Part shown: positions 56,718 through 64,000 of the stretch, one piece after another | Position numbering within the stretch: position 1 is the first letter of the stretch | How the letters are laid out: each line of letters begins with the position of its first letter | Source of the DNA: Halostagnicola larsenii XH-48 | GTDB lineage: Archaea > Halobacteriota > Halobacteria > Halobacteriales > Natrialbaceae | NCBI RefSeq assembly: GCF_000517625.1 | Contig: NZ_CP007055.1 | Coordinates: 2,232,001-2,296,000, forward strand | DNA length: 64,000 bases | Direction: 5' to 3' | The notes under the pieces: generated by a model | Seen by the model: only the letters and a program-made list of their open reading frames with translations | Told to the model about the DNA's origin: nothing | Databases searched by the model: none | Translations under genes and position numbers: made by a program

Positions 56718-56755
56718 GACGGGTGCCCTCCGAGCAGGTTCGTGAGCGCGTTCAT
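56717..56755 (-). promoter_or_regulatory. Possible 13-codon leader ORF overlapping the Tfx-like start
   Basis: ATG 56755 opens a short frame (Met-Asn-Ala-Leu-Thr and so on to His-Pro-Ser) whose TGA overlaps the GTG start of the Tfx-like gene as GTGA. This layout suits translational coupling. Its existence as a translated leader is inference. Confidence 0.3.
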
Positions 56756-56913
56756 GAGGGTATCTCAGGTCGGCAGGATCAAAGCGTCTACGATCGAACC
56801 GACGGCGCGCTCGAGCAGGTTCGAAATACAACCGATCGAACGCGAGACCGATCGAAGAAAAACGCGAGAGGGTGGACTGTCCACGGACCGCGGCTGTCGC
56901 CAGCGCGGGTCAG

Positions 56914-57375
56914 TTACGATCCCCAGAAGTTGTCGCGACTGCCGAGTCGCTCTCGTTTCTGGGTCCCGTCGCTGTCGTCGTCTGTGCTATCACTGACCTC
57001 GTCGCCGTCTGCGTCCGACTCGTCGTCGTCCTCGTCGGTGTCCATCGGCAGGCGCTCGAGTTCTTTGGCTCGAGCGTGGCTGCTATGGACGCGTTCGATT
57101 TCGACGCGAGATCGGGCCTTCGGGAGTACGCCGTCGACCATCACGATGAACCCGTCCTCGGTTCGCCCGACGCCGGCGCCGCTTTCGTGCATGTCGACGA
57201 TGTCGACGACGACTTCCTCGCCGCGCTTGATCGGCTGGCTCTTCAGGTCGTCGATGGGCTGGTTGTAGTGTTGGCACCACTCTTTGCCACCACGATCACC
57301 GTAGTGTTGACACCCCATACCCGAAATCCGCTCGGAAAAGCTCGGACAGTCGTCGGCAAGTGGACAGTCTGCCAT
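56914..57375 (-). CDS. TRAM domain protein with N-terminal Cys/His cluster
   Basis: 153 residues. The N-terminus has Cys4, Cys10, Cys22, His24, Cys34 and His36 (MADCPLADDC, GMGCQHYG, EWCQHY). The TRAM domain follows at about 45-102 (KRGEEVVVDIVDMHESGAG, DGFIVMVDGVLPKARSRVE). The last 50 residues are an acidic tail. TRAM domains bind RNA; archaeal single-TRAM proteins act as cold-shock-like RNA chaperones. The extra Cys/His set suggests a metal site. Leaderless start with a TATA-like box 26 bp upstream. Confidence 0.88.
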   Translation of the reverse strand: MADCPLADDCPSFSERISGMGCQHYGDRGGKEWCQHYNQPIDDLKSQPIKRGEEVVVDIVDMHESGAGVGRTEDGFIVMVDGVLPKARSRVEIERVHSSHARAKELERLPMDTDEDDDESDADGDEVSDSTDDDSDGTQKRERLGSRDNFWGS

Positions 57376-57397
57376 ACGATTCTCTATCAGCGGCGGC

Positions 57398-57404
57398 GTT
57401 AAAC
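57398..57404 (-). promoter_or_regulatory. TATA-like box for the TRAM gene
   Basis: GTTTAAC on the minus strand is centred 26 bp before ATG 57375. Confidence 0.5.
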
Positions 57405-57537
57405 CGCTTGCGTCTTGGAAACGACGTTTGCCCTCGAACGGGCCACCACCGGTATCGCTTGCAAAACACGAGGTGTCAGAACCGACTGCAGAACGGACAG
57501 ACCGAGTACGGGATCCGAACCGAAACACGATCACACC

Positions 57538-57553
57538 GCTCGAGAACTCGAGC
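57538..57553. repeat. 16-bp palindrome upstream of etfB
   Basis: GCTCGAG-AA-CTCGAGC lies about 105 bp before etfB in a divergent intergenic region. CTCGAG is very common in this genome, so an operator role is only a possibility. Confidence 0.3.
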
Positions 57554-57630
57554 ACGGTCGCCGCCGAACTCCCGGTCGCGCCTAAAGTATCGAGACAACT
57601 GCTTGTGTATGAAACGGGGTTTCGAAAACG

Positions 57631-57636
57631 TTTACG
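57631..57636 (+). promoter_or_regulatory. TATA-like box for etfBA
   Basis: TTTACG is centred 27-28 bp before ATG 57661 and 24-25 bp before ATG 57658. The in-frame ATG at 57640 is too close to the box for a leaderless start. Confidence 0.45.
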
Positions 57637-57660
57637 GGGATGGCAACGCACAAAACAATG

Positions 57661-58452
57661 ATGAAGATACTCGTTACGGTCAAAGAAGTCGCGACCGTCG
57701 AAGACGAGTTCGAAATCGAGGAAACTGAAATCGCCGACCAGTACCTCGGTGCCGATCTCAACGAATGGGACGACTACGCCGTCGAGGAGGCCGTCCAACT
57801 GCAGGAAACCGGTATCGCCGACGAGGTCGTCACCGTGACGATCGGCTCGGAAGACTGCGAACAGACCATCCGACAGGCGCTCGCGAAGGGTGCCGACCGC
57901 GCCATCCGCGTCTGGGACGACACCCTCGAGGGCGTCGATCTGCTCGACGTCGGTGCGAAGACGGAAATCCTGCAGGCCGTCGTCGAAGCCGAGGATCCGG
58001 ACCTCGTCCTCTCGGGAGTCCAGTCCGGCGACGACAGCTTCGGTGCCACCGGCGTCTCGCTCGCCAGCGACATCGGCTTCCAGTGGGGAGCTGTCGTCAA
58101 CGGCCTCGAGCACGACTTCGAGGACGGCACCGCATCCGTGCGACGCGAACTCGAGGGCGGCGTCGAGGAGCTGACCGACGTCGAACTCCCGGCGGTCCTG
58201 ACGATCCAGACCGGGATCAACGAACCCCGCTACGCAAGTCTTCGGGGGATTCGACAGGCCCAGCGCAAGGACCTGGACGTCCAGACGCTCGGCGACCTTG
58301 GCGTCGACGAGAGCGCCGTCGAAGGCGACCTGACACTCACCGATATGTACGAACCCGAAACCGAGACCGATGTCACTGTCTTCGAGGGCGGTGCCGACGA
58401 CACGGCCGGGCAACTCGCTGAATTGCTCCGCGAGAAGGGGGTGGCACCATGA
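57661..58452 (+). CDS. etfB: Electron transfer flavoprotein beta subunit
   Basis: 263 residues, FixA/EtfB family. MKILVTVKEVATVEDEFEIE opens the Rossmann-like domain, with NEWDDYAVEEAVQLQE, and the nucleotide site includes SGVQSGDDSFGATGV. With EtfA it passes electrons from acyl-CoA dehydrogenases or similar flavoenzymes to the respiratory chain. It overlaps etfA by 4 nt (ATGA). ATG 57658, or 57640 with a 7-residue extension, are alternatives. Confidence 0.95.
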   Translation: MKILVTVKEVATVEDEFEIEETEIADQYLGADLNEWDDYAVEEAVQLQETGIADEVVTVTIGSEDCEQTIRQALAKGADRAIRVWDDTLEGVDLLDVGAKTEILQAVVEAEDPDLVLSGVQSGDDSFGATGVSLASDIGFQWGAVVNGLEHDFEDGTASVRRELEGGVEELTDVELPAVLTIQTGINEPRYASLRGIRQAQRKDLDVQTLGDLGVDESAVEGDLTLTDMYEPETETDVTVFEGGADDTAGQLAELLREKGVAP

Positions 58453-59405
58453 CGGATATTCTCGCCGTCGCCGACCACCGCCGCGGCGAACTTCGGGACG
58501 TCAGCTACGAGATCATCACCGCCGGGCGCGAACTCGCGGACGAAACCGGCGGGGAACTCCACCTCGCGATCATCAGCGGCACCGTCGACGACTTCGCCGA
58601 AAAGGCAAACCGCGAGGGCGTCGACGTCATCCACACCGTTTCCTACGGCGAGGAGTTCAACCACGACGTCTACACGCAAGCGATCACGCAGCTCTACGAC
58701 GAGGTCGGCCCGCAGTACGTACTCGCACCCAACAGTGTCAACGGCCTCGACTACGCCCCCGCCGTCGCGGACGAACTCGAGCTACCCATCGTCACGGATA
58801 CGGTCGGCCTCGAGACCGACGGCGAGACCCTGATCGCCAACCGCGAGATGTACGGCGGCAAAGTCGAGACTACCGTCGAAATCGATTCGAACTCGGCGGT
58901 CGTCACCATCCGCAGCGCCGAGTGGCCCGTCGCGGAGGGCACCGGCGACGCCGCGGTAGAGGTCTTCGACGCCGACATCGACGAGGACGCCATCGGCTCG
59001 AGCGTCAACGGCTTCGAGGAGGTCGCCGGCGGCGATGTCGACATCAGCGAGGCGGATGTGCTGGTCTCGGTCGGGCGCGGGATCGAAGAGGAGGAGAATC
59101 TGGAGATCGTCCGCGAGCTGGCCGACGCGCTCGACGCGACGCTGTCGTCGTCGCGCCCGATCGTCGACAACGGCTGGCTCCCGAAGAATCGTCAGGTCGG
59201 CCAGTCCGGCAAGGTCGTCACGCCCGACGTCTACATCGCGATTGGCATCTCCGGTGCGGTCCAACACGTCGCCGGAATGAAAGGCTCCGATACCATCGTC
59301 GCGATCAACACCGACGAGAACGCCCCGATCATGGATATCGCGGACTACGCGATCTACGACGACCTCTTCGACGTCGTGCCGGCGCTGACTGAACAGTTCC
59401 GGTAG
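58449..59405 (+). CDS. etfA: Electron transfer flavoprotein alpha subunit
   Basis: 318 residues, FixB/EtfA family. The C-terminal FAD domain carries [38 protein letters not shown], and [14 protein letters not shown] with [16 protein letters not shown], the full FAD-binding set. It forms the heterodimer with EtfB. No EtfAB:QO or FixCX genes follow here. Confidence 0.96.
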   Translation: MTDILAVADHRRGELRDVSYEIITAGRELADETGGELHLAIISGTVDDFAEKANREGVDVIHTVSYGEEFNHDVYTQAITQLYDEVGPQYVLAPNSVNGLDYAPAVADELELPIVTDTVGLETDGETLIANREMYGGKVETTVEIDSNSAVVTIRSAEWPVAEGTGDAAVEVFDADIDEDAIGSSVNGFEEVAGGDVDISEADVLVSVGRGIEEEENLEIVRELADALDATLSSSRPIVDNGWLPKNRQVGQSGKVVTPDVYIAIGISGAVQHVAGMKGSDTIVAINTDENAPIMDIADYAIYDDLFDVVPALTEQFR

Positions 59406-59497
59406 AGAGAACGGTATATTTGGCCCCGCCCCACTGGTTGGATGTCCGCTCGAAACCGTCTCGAGGAACCGAACGGCTTCGGCCGTAACCGTCACGT

Positions 59498-59505
59498 ACT
59501 TTTTT
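59498..59505 (+). promoter_or_regulatory. T-rich TATA-like box for the polyprenyl synthase gene
   Basis: ACTTTTTT is centred 25 bp before ATG 59527; the T-run may also stop etfBA transcripts. Confidence 0.4.
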
Positions 59506-59526
59506 CCCCCGTTCGAAGCGCTGGCA

Positions 59527-60369
59527 ATGGAACTTCTCGAGCGCCGCCGGGCGCTGGTCGAGGAGCGTCTCGTCGAGGTCGTCGACGGTCTCGATCCGGA
59601 GACGCTCAGTTCGGAAGTTCGCCACGTGACGCTCTCAGGGGGAAAACGAGTGCGGCCGATGGTGACGATACTGGCATGTGAAACCGTTGGGGGGGAGGCG
59701 ACGGACGCCGTCGACTTCGGCGTCGGGATCGAACTCGTCCACAGCGCGTCGCTCGTCGTCGACGACATCATCGACCGCTCGGAGCTCCGACGGGGGACGA
59801 CGAGCGCCTGGGCGGAGTTCGGCCACGGGCCGGCGATCATCACCAGTGATGGGCTGCTCGGCGAGGCGTTCGCGCTCTTTTCGGCGGATCCGAAGGCGAC
59901 CCAGGTCGTCGCCGAATCGCTGGTCGAACTCGGCGTCGGCGAAGCGACCGAACTCTCCTCGAAACCGTCGAACGAAGCCGAATACATGACGCTCGCACGC
60001 CGGAAAACCGGAGCGCTGTTTCGCGCCGCGGCGGAACTCGGCGCGATCGCGGCCGACTCCGATCCGTTCACCGTCGAGGCGCTCGGCGAGTACGCCGAAC
60101 GCGTCGGGGTCGCCTTCCAGATCAGAGACGACGTGCTCGACGCGACGGCCGACGCCGCCGATCTCGGCAAACCGACGGGCCACGACGCGACCCTCGAGCG
60201 TCCCTCCGTCGTGCAGGTGACCGATCTGACGCCCGCGGAGGCGAACGACCGGGCGCGTGCGCAGGCGGATCGAGCGATCGACGCGCTCGGAACCGTCGAC
60301 GCAGTCGACACGGAGGCTCGAGACTACTTACTCGAGTTGGCGGAGTTCGTCGTCGAGCGCGAGCGCTAA
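59527..60369 (+). CDS. Polyprenyl diphosphate synthase (trans, IspA/GGPPS family)
   Basis: 280 residues, slightly shorter than classic GGPP synthases (about 340). The first Asp-rich motif is DDIID (79-83) and the second is DDVLD (201-205) in FQIRDDVLDATAD. GGKRVRPMV binds diphosphate. The residue five before the first motif is Ala, which leaves room for products of C20 or longer. It may make GGPP for archaeal lipids or a longer prenyl chain for quinone or carotenoid. It could feed the cis-prenyltransferase pair at 39-41 kb. Confidence 0.9.
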   Translation: MELLERRRALVEERLVEVVDGLDPETLSSEVRHVTLSGGKRVRPMVTILACETVGGEATDAVDFGVGIELVHSASLVVDDIIDRSELRRGTTSAWAEFGHGPAIITSDGLLGEAFALFSADPKATQVVAESLVELGVGEATELSSKPSNEAEYMTLARRKTGALFRAAAELGAIAADSDPFTVEALGEYAERVGVAFQIRDDVLDATADAADLGKPTGHDATLERPSVVQVTDLTPAEANDRARAQADRAIDALGTVDAVDTEARDYLLELAEFVVERER

Positions 60370-60405
60370 TCGATCGCCGTCTGCGGACGACGGTGTGAAA
60401 CCGCG

Positions 60406-60885
60406 CTATTCGCCATCCCAGTAGTCGACATCCCCCTCGATCGGATAATAGCCAGAGAGAGATCGCTCCGTACGTCCACCCGGCGGCGCGCCGACGTAGA
60501 CGCCGAACTTCTCCGAGTCCGGGTACACCGTCACGTCCGGCTCGTTCATCGTCGAGACCACGAGGTAGCGAAGCGGCTCCTCGGAATCGTTGATCACCTT
60601 GTGACCGCCGCGCTCGTCGGCCGGAAGGGAGACGTAGTCGCCGTCCTCGAGGTCGTACGTCTCACCCGCGAGTCGAAGCGTTCCGGTTCCGGCCAGCACG
60701 TACAACGCCTCTTCGTTCGCGGCGTGGTAGTGGTACGGCCACGATTCGTTTCCGGCTGGGATTTCGTAGAGGCTACAGCCGAGTTTCTCGCCGGCCGCCG
60801 CCTCGCCCAGTTGTTTTCGTCGGGCGGTCATCGTCCCCTGGTCCAGTTCCGTCCACTCGAGGTCGCCGGCGTTTACGGGAGCCAT
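60406..60885 (-). CDS. Cupin domain protein
   Basis: 159 residues. A single cupin barrel with motif 1 PYHYHAANEEALYVLAGTG (His, His, Glu) and motif 2 around DERGGHKVINDSEEPLRY (His). This suggests a metal site of sugar-isomerase or dioxygenase type. The substrate is unknown. It is convergent with the prenyl synthase (36 bp between stops). Confidence 0.88.
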   Translation of the reverse strand: MAPVNAGDLEWTELDQGTMTARRKQLGEAAAGEKLGCSLYEIPAGNESWPYHYHAANEEALYVLAGTGTLRLAGETYDLEDGDYVSLPADERGGHKVINDSEEPLRYLVVSTMNEPDVTVYPDSEKFGVYVGAPPGGRTERSLSGYYPIEGDVDYWDGE

Positions 60886-61020
60886 ACTGACGCCGTTCGA
60901 CCGGGAGGAAATAGGGTTTTGCGGCTTCAGAACGTTCGGACGCTTTCGATCGCTTTCGTCCGATCCTGACGGCTTGGATTCTTCGGGTGACGGCGGATTT
61001 TCGAGACACCAGCGGGCTTT

Positions 61021-62121
61021 CTAGGCACTATCCGCTCGATGTGACCCCTCCGAGAACCGCGATTCCGCGACCGCAAACGCGAGGGTACTCACGATGCCCA
61101 ACAACGTACCTCCCGTGAGCGCAGTCGCGAGCATCGCAACGCCGAACTCGTCGAGGAAGAACCCGCTGACCGCATAGAGGACGACGGAGATCGCGATCAC
61201 GTAAAACGGCGCGTTCAGGTATCGCCACTCGAGGCGGCCGGCGATGTACTCGTCGGTGATCTGACCGAGGCTCGTCGTGATGCCTGCGGCTGCTATCCAC
61301 TGGATCGACCCGTAGACTAACGCGGCGAGCATCATGGGTATCCCGAGATCGATCGGTGTGGACGCTCGAGTCTCCTCGAGCGTATCGACGCCGCTGACGC
61401 CGCCGAGTGCGAGCAACGCGGTCGCGACGACGTACGCGAGCAGGGTCGTTCGGCCGGCGTACAACGACCTGCGGCCGTACTCGACGGTCGCGTCGAGGTA
61501 CTCACCCAGACCGAGTCCGCGCGAGATGAGGTAGAGTCCGAGCAGCGTCGAGGTGACGCCGAGAACGAGCCCCGGAAGGTCGAGCAATGCGCCGATCAAC
61601 GCCAGCGGATAGATCAGCAGGAGGATGCCTATCGGAATCAGGACAGTGCCACGCGTTTCGGGATCGTCGAGCACCTGCTTGATCGTGTAGTACATCGACT
61701 CCAAGTTCTGTGCCTGCCGGACGACGACCCGCCGAACGCCGTCGATCGGGACCCGCGATCTGATGATCGGGATGACCGATTCGTCCTGTGCGCCGTCGGT
61801 GATGACCAGCGTCGTGACGGTCTCTGCGGTCGAGAGGCTCGCGAGGACGGTGTCGACCTCGTCGCCGACCTCCCGGTTGGCCTCGAGATCGCTGCCGTCG
61901 TTTCCCGTCACTACGGCGACTTCGACGCTTTCGTCGCGTTCGGCGAGGTCGTCGTAGACGTGAATTCCCTGAAAGATCACGTTGACGTCCGAATCCTCTG
62001 GATCCTCGGTCGCCAGCGCGACGGCGGCCTCTTCGACCGGCTCGCGGCCGATCACTGGCGTCGAAAAGCCGGTCTTGCGGCCGAGATCGTCGTCGAGATC
62101 GACACACAGGACCAACAGCAT
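61021..62121 (-). CDS. DUF373 family membrane protein
   Basis: 366 residues. The N-terminal 150 residues are a soluble Rossmann-like domain (MLLVLCVDLDDDLGRKTG, VEVAVVTGNDGSDLEANRE, TTLVITDGAQDESVIPII). Six or more helices follow, from about 160 to 350. DUF373 is archaea-specific with unknown function. ATG 62121 begins at the conserved strand; an in-frame start at 62250 adds 43 atypical residues. Confidence 0.88.
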   Translation of the reverse strand: MLLVLCVDLDDDLGRKTGFSTPVIGREPVEEAAVALATEDPEDSDVNVIFQGIHVYDDLAERDESVEVAVVTGNDGSDLEANREVGDEVDTVLASLSTAETVTTLVITDGAQDESVIPIIRSRVPIDGVRRVVVRQAQNLESMYYTIKQVLDDPETRGTVLIPIGILLLIYPLALIGALLDLPGLVLGVTSTLLGLYLISRGLGLGEYLDATVEYGRRSLYAGRTTLLAYVVATALLALGGVSGVDTLEETRASTPIDLGIPMMLAALVYGSIQWIAAAGITTSLGQITDEYIAGRLEWRYLNAPFYVIAISVVLYAVSGFFLDEFGVAMLATALTGGTLLGIVSTLAFAVAESRFSEGSHRADSA

Positions 62122-62274
62122 CGCCTCGAGGTACGGGTGCGTGGTACTTCCATCTTCTGGGGTCGAACCGAACGCTAGATCGCTGTCGAACGAGCGGCGG
62201 CCGAACGTCGACAGAGTGTCAACCGACCGAACGCCGGTCGAAGCGTTCAACTCGACGCTCCGAGAACGGTGCGT

Positions 62275-62835
62275 ATGGCACCGTTCGCGAGCGACGATCC
62301 GGTCGCGCTCCTCCTCATCGACGTCCAGCGCGGGTTCGACGATCCGGTCTACGGCGAGCGAAACAATCCGGAAGCGGAGACGCGGATCGGCGAGTTACTC
62401 TCGCGGTGGCGCGAGACCGAACGGCCGATCGTTCACGTCAAACACTGCTCGAGCGAACCCGATTCACCGCTTCGGCCGGACAAACCCGGGAACGCGTTCA
62501 AATCCGTCGGCGAGCCACGCGAGGGGGAGCAGGTCGTCGAAAAACGGGTCAACGGCGCGTTCGTCGGGACGAATCTCGAGTCGTGGTTACGGGAGCGATC
62601 GATCGAGACGATCGTGTGCTGTGGATTCACGACCGATCATTGCGTGTCGACGACGACCCGAATGGCCGAGAACCGCGGCTTCGATCCGTTCGTCGTCGCC
62701 GACGCCACGGCGACGTTCGAACGCGAGGGGTACGACGGCCGGGCCTTCGACGCGGAGGCGACCCACCAGCACGCGCTGGCGCACCTTCGAGAGGAGTTCG
62801 CGACGATCCTCGAGACCGATGCGCTCCTCGACTGA
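62275..62835 (+). CDS. Isochorismatase-type cysteine hydrolase
   Basis: 186 residues. The catalytic triad is Asp in ALLLIDVQRGF, Lys in VVEKRVNGAFVG, and Cys in CGFTTDHCVSTTTR. It hydrolyses an amide or vinyl ether; nicotinamidase, isochorismatase and related activities are possible. An upstream in-frame GTG at 62269 adds two residues. Confidence 0.92.
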   Translation: MAPFASDDPVALLLIDVQRGFDDPVYGERNNPEAETRIGELLSRWRETERPIVHVKHCSSEPDSPLRPDKPGNAFKSVGEPREGEQVVEKRVNGAFVGTNLESWLRERSIETIVCCGFTTDHCVSTTTRMAENRGFDPFVVADATATFEREGYDGRAFDAEATHQHALAHLREEFATILETDALLD

Positions 62836-62958
62836 CGCGGCTCCGAGGGCCAAACGAGAGTGCGAGTCAGCTATATCTCCCGATCTTCGTGGGTGTGACA
62901 CACAATCCACCGATGATTCCGCACGGCTTTTGCCCCTCGAGACGGTATGCAGAGTCGA

Positions 62959-63954
62959 ATGATTTCGAAGGGCTGTGAGCAGTGTGCGAAAGGCGGCAAG
63001 ATGGTGCTGTTCGTCTACGGTTACTGCGACCAGCGCGACTGCTTTTACTGCCCGCTCGGCGAGTCTCGCAAGAACGTCACGGACGTCTACGCGAACGAAC
63101 GACTCGTCGAGGACGACGAGGACGTCCTCACGGAAGCCCATCGGATGGACGCGCTCGGAACGTCGATCACGGGCGGAGAACCCCAGGAGGCCCTCGAACG
63201 AACCTGTCACTACCTCGAACTACTCAAAGACGAGTTCGGCGAGGACCACCACACCCACCTCTATACCGGCATCACGGGTGGACGGGAGAACATGCGTCGG
63301 CTCTCAGAGGCCGGCCTCGACGAAATTCGGTTCCACCCGCCGCTCGAGCAGTGGGGCGACCTCCACGGAACCGAGTGGGAGGAGATTCTCTATATCGCAC
63401 GCGAAGAAGGACTGACGCCCGCCTTCGAAATTCCCGGCATCCGCCCCGAACCGGAGTTCCTCGAATTCCTCGACGAAGGGGCGGCGGAGTTCTGTAACAT
63501 AAACGAGTTCGAGATGAGCCACGGAAACTTTCGTCGAATGCAAGCGGAAGGCTACGAACTCAAAGAAGACCACATGAGCGCCGTCGACAACGACCGCGAG
63601 ACGATCCTCGAGGTGATGGGCGACCACGAGCGGACCTATTTCTGTACCTCCGTATTCAAAGACGCCGCACAACACCGGCGGCGACTCAAACGAGCCGCAC
63701 GGAACGTCCGCAGAGAGTTCGACGACATCACCGACGACGGAACGCTGGTCTACGGCAAGACCAAGACCGATCCGTCTCGGTTCGTCGACCTCGGCGTTCC
63801 CGAGGAGTTCTACACCGTCAAGACGAACCACGTCGAAGTCGCCTGGTGGCTACTCGAGGAGATGATCGACGAAGGGGATCTCGAGGACGGCGAAATCGTC
63901 GAACAGTATCCGACCTACGACGGGCAGGTCGTCGAGCGGACGCCGCTCGCGTAG
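62959..63954 (+). CDS. Radical SAM protein, COG2108-like
   Basis: 331 residues (335 from ATG 62947). Cys6 and Cys9 (GCEQCAKGGK) are followed by the radical SAM cluster motif in GYCDQRDCFYCPLGE: Cys23-x4-Cys28-x2-Cys31, one residue longer than the usual Cx3Cx2C. SITGGEPQE is the SAM-binding GGE motif. It resembles the archaeal family annotated as pyruvate formate-lyase activase-like (COG2108), real substrate unknown. A TATA-like CTTTTGCC 28 bp before ATG 62959 favours that start. Confidence 0.9.
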   Translation: MISKGCEQCAKGGKMVLFVYGYCDQRDCFYCPLGESRKNVTDVYANERLVEDDEDVLTEAHRMDALGTSITGGEPQEALERTCHYLELLKDEFGEDHHTHLYTGITGGRENMRRLSEAGLDEIRFHPPLEQWGDLHGTEWEEILYIAREEGLTPAFEIPGIRPEPEFLEFLDEGAAEFCNINEFEMSHGNFRRMQAEGYELKEDHMSAVDNDRETILEVMGDHERTYFCTSVFKDAAQHRRRLKRAARNVRREFDDITDDGTLVYGKTKTDPSRFVDLGVPEEFYTVKTNHVEVAWWLLEEMIDEGDLEDGEIVEQYPTYDGQVVERTPLA

Positions 63955-64000
63955 GCGCGTTGAAATAGACGACAGTTCAGTCGATTTCTGTCGGGTCGAC

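Noticed and set aside
58782-60311. A 509-residue open frame antisense to etfA and the prenyl synthase
   Set aside because: It is Ser/Thr/Ala/Arg-rich low-complexity sequence produced by GC-rich codons of the true genes on the other strand. It has no family motif.

Overview
This window reads as chromosomal DNA of an extremely halophilic archaeon. Its base composition is high-GC, its proteins are very acidic, and CTCGAG/GTCGAC words are abundant. Many genes have a TATA-like box about 25 bp before the start codon and no Shine-Dalgarno, which indicates leaderless mRNAs. It also has Tat-type lipoproteins (RR plus an AGC lipobox) and haloarchaeal families such as HalOD1-like, DUF7344-like, DUF6293-like and Tfx-like proteins. 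The style suggests the Natrialbaceae (Natrinema/Haloterrigena-like); that placement is inference. I see no rRNA, tRNA, CRISPR array or intact insertion sequence.

Layout. 0-6.4 kb: a Rieske protein cut by the left edge, small proteins, a methyltransferase, a rhodanese/metallo-beta-lactamase sulfur enzyme and katG. 6.8-21.4 kb: amino-acid and cofactor genes (an AstE-like deacylase with threonine synthase, argS, thrB, pdxS) mixed with lipoproteins, a MinD-like ATPase, an FAD oxidoreductase, a polysaccharide deacetylase and an MFS carrier. After thrB lies a small membrane gene split by a double-hairpin repeat. 21.6-24.9 kb: an accessory stretch of lower GC with a lone membrane protein, a HalOD1-like protein and a DUF1405 protein. 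25-37 kb: valS, a CARF-like regulator, cytochrome bd (cydAB), a sodium:solute symporter with its DUF3311 partner, a membrane-spanning HTH protein and dnaG.

37.5-41.3 kb is a lipid-carrier neighbourhood: a two-part DUF92 protein, two small membrane proteins, a full cis-prenyltransferase (UppS), and a second UppS-like protein that lacks the catalytic Asp but keeps the C-terminal RxG. That arrangement looks like a heteromeric cis-prenyltransferase of the DHDDS/NgBR type. 42.4-45.6 kb is an overlapping operon for tetrapyrrole synthesis by the siroheme route (fused siroheme decarboxylase subunits, a precorrin-2 dehydrogenase-like protein, hemA). 45.7-57.4 kb holds a pterin dehydratase, a HAD phosphatase, an HTH-10 regulator, two different MoeA proteins (one fused to a PBP-like domain), two hydrolases, an HTTM membrane protein, an atypical SDR, a Tfx-like regulator and a TRAM protein. 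57.6-64 kb holds etfBA, a polyprenyl diphosphate synthase, a cupin, a DUF373 membrane protein, an isochorismatase-type hydrolase and a COG2108-like radical SAM protein.

The most interesting items are the split cis-prenyltransferase pair, the repeat-disrupted gene at 20.2 kb, an unlisted 51-residue membrane protein at 42.1 kb, and a promoter-preceded, strongly folded short transcript candidate near 23.0 kb.
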